Positions 5,024-5,747 of a stretch of DNA of 5,747 nucleotides are shown piece by piece. The notes under the pieces were generated by a model, which had not been told where the DNA came from, did not search any database, and saw nothing but the letters and a program-made list of their open reading frames with translations. Where the stretch lies: NCBI GenBank assembly GCA_016200825.1, contig JACQEA010000410.1, positions 1-5,747 on the forward strand, written 5' to 3'. The position numbers were made by a program, and so were the translations under genes. This DNA comes from Chloroflexota bacterium (GTDB lineage Bacteria > Chloroflexota > Anaerolineae > UBA4142). The first letter of the stretch is position 1. Each line of letters starts with the position of its first letter.

Positions 5024-5747
5024 TGACCTATTATTTTTATCGCTTCGCCGCGGCGGTATGTCCGCGTGTGCCTGTGCGCTTTGGTTATGCGTTATTTGCG
5101 TTCATTGGCGATCTCGCTTTTTTTTTCTCAAATCGCGAGTCCGCTTATTTTGAAAATTTGCGCCGCGTGTTGGGCGCGGAGGCGACTTTAGAGCAAGTGA
5201 ACGCAATCGCGCGCCGCGGTTTTCAAAATCTGCTCAAGAATTATTTCGATCTCTTTCGCGCTCATCGCTTGAAGCGGGAAAAATTGCGCGCTGAGCTCGC
5301 GCACCTGAACGGATTTGAACACATCGAGAACGCGCTAAAAAAAGGCAAGGGTGCGATTTTAGGCTCGGGACATTTTGGCGCGTGGGACATGATTATCAAT
5401 CTCGCGCGCGCCTATCTAGATACGCGCGTTGTGTTGCCGGTGGAACGATTAGCACCCGAAAAATTTTTTCAGCTCATCATTGATTTGCGCAGCGAGAATG
5501 GCGTGGAAATTGTTCCGCTGGAAAATGCGCCGCGCGCGATGATCCAAGCTTTACGCGCGGGCGAGATCGTTGGCGTCGCGTATGATCGCGATATCACGCA
5601 CACCGGCGTGATGGTGGATTTTTTTGGCGCGCCAGCGAAATTGCCGGATGGTCCGGTGCAACTCGCGTTGAAATTTGACGCGCCGCTGATATTTGGGGTC
5701 GCGGTGCGACGCGAGGACAATCGCTGCGATGTGTATATCGAGCCGCC
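5023..5747 (+). CDS. HtrB/PatA-type acyltransferase, second tandem copy (3' end missing)
   Basis: The ATG at 5023 overlaps the preceding TAA by one base (TAATG), and the frame stays open to the window end, giving 241 residues. The protein has the same architecture as its upstream neighbour. It has a hydrophobic N-terminal stretch (about 19-36), YFENLRRVL (42-50) in place of the early basic segment, QNLLKNYFDLFR (68-79), the catalytic H-x4-D as His117...Asp122 in GHFGAWD, and VDFFGAPAKLPDGPVQLAL (198-216). The two copies are clearly divergent rather than recent duplicates. At the position aligned to Glu202 of the first copy this one has Met197, hinting at a different acceptor or catalytic partner. 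About 50 C-terminal residues, including the expected W-x-x-R-x-x-W-type block, should lie beyond the window. Context suggests it acylates a second position of the same inositol lipid; this is inference. Confidence 0.9.
   Translation, partial: MTYYFYRFAAAVCPRVPVRFGYALFAFIGDLAFFFSNRESAYFENLRRVLGAEATLEQVNAIARRGFQNLLKNYFDLFRAHRLKREKLRAELAHLNGFEHIENALKKGKGAILGSGHFGAWDMIINLARAYLDTRVVLPVERLAPEKFFQLIIDLRSENGVEIVPLENAPRAMIQALRAGEIVGVAYDRDITHTGVMVDFFGAPAKLPDGPVQLALKFDAPLIFGVAVRREDNRCDVYIEP

Noticed and set aside
4133..5747. Lipid A (LpxL/LpxM) acyltransferase assignment
   Set aside because: The family is shared, but coupling to ino1 favours an inositol lipid substrate; no lipid A genes are in the window. 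It cannot be fully excluded from sequence alone.

Overview
The window looks like chromosomal DNA from a bacterium with a moderately GC-rich genome, full of GCG/CGC codons and CGCG tetranucleotides mixed with A-runs. An actinobacterial-type inositol-phosphate synthase, PatA-like acyltransferases, a sirtuin close to the Thermotoga type, and GTCAT...ATGAC palindromic intergenic repeats together suggest a Chloroflexota (Anaerolineae-like) organism. This placement is inference from style and gene content, not from a marker gene.

Layout. (1) Bases 1-768 (+) hold the 3' part of an aspartate/ornithine carbamoyltransferase-fold gene whose reading frame is intact but whose carbamoyl-phosphate-binding and active-site residues are largely replaced. 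It is a probable pseudoenzyme or a transcarbamylase-fold protein with a new role. (2) Bases 769-989 form a convergent intergenic gap holding a 110-bp palindromic repeat. (3) Bases 990-2529 (-) hold an endonuclease V gene (nfi) followed by a Sir2 protein deacetylase gene, separated by a second palindromic repeat. That repeat has invaded the 3' end of nfi and supplies its last ten codons and its stop. (4) Bases 2530-2640 form a compact divergent control region. A strong sigma70-type promoter fires leftward into nfi, apparently giving a leaderless mRNA. A TTGACA promoter fires rightward into a small ArsR-type regulator (2641-2922) and carries a dyad over its start region. (5) Bases 2923-3050 are an AT-rich spacer with a 24-nt imperfect inverted repeat, ahead of a strong ribosome binding site. 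(6) Bases 3051-5747 (+) hold a tightly coupled operon: inositol-3-phosphate synthase (ino1), then two consecutive HtrB/PatA-type membrane acyltransferases joined by 4-nt and 1-nt stop/start overlaps. The second is cut by the window end.

The rightward operon is the most interesting part. Ino1 makes the inositol headgroup precursor, and PatA-type enzymes in mycobacteria acylate phosphatidylinositol mannosides, so this locus plausibly makes an acylated inositol glycolipid outside the Actinobacteria. The adjacent ArsR-type protein is a candidate local regulator. No tRNA, rRNA, CRISPR array, transposase gene or convincing intrinsic terminator was seen.
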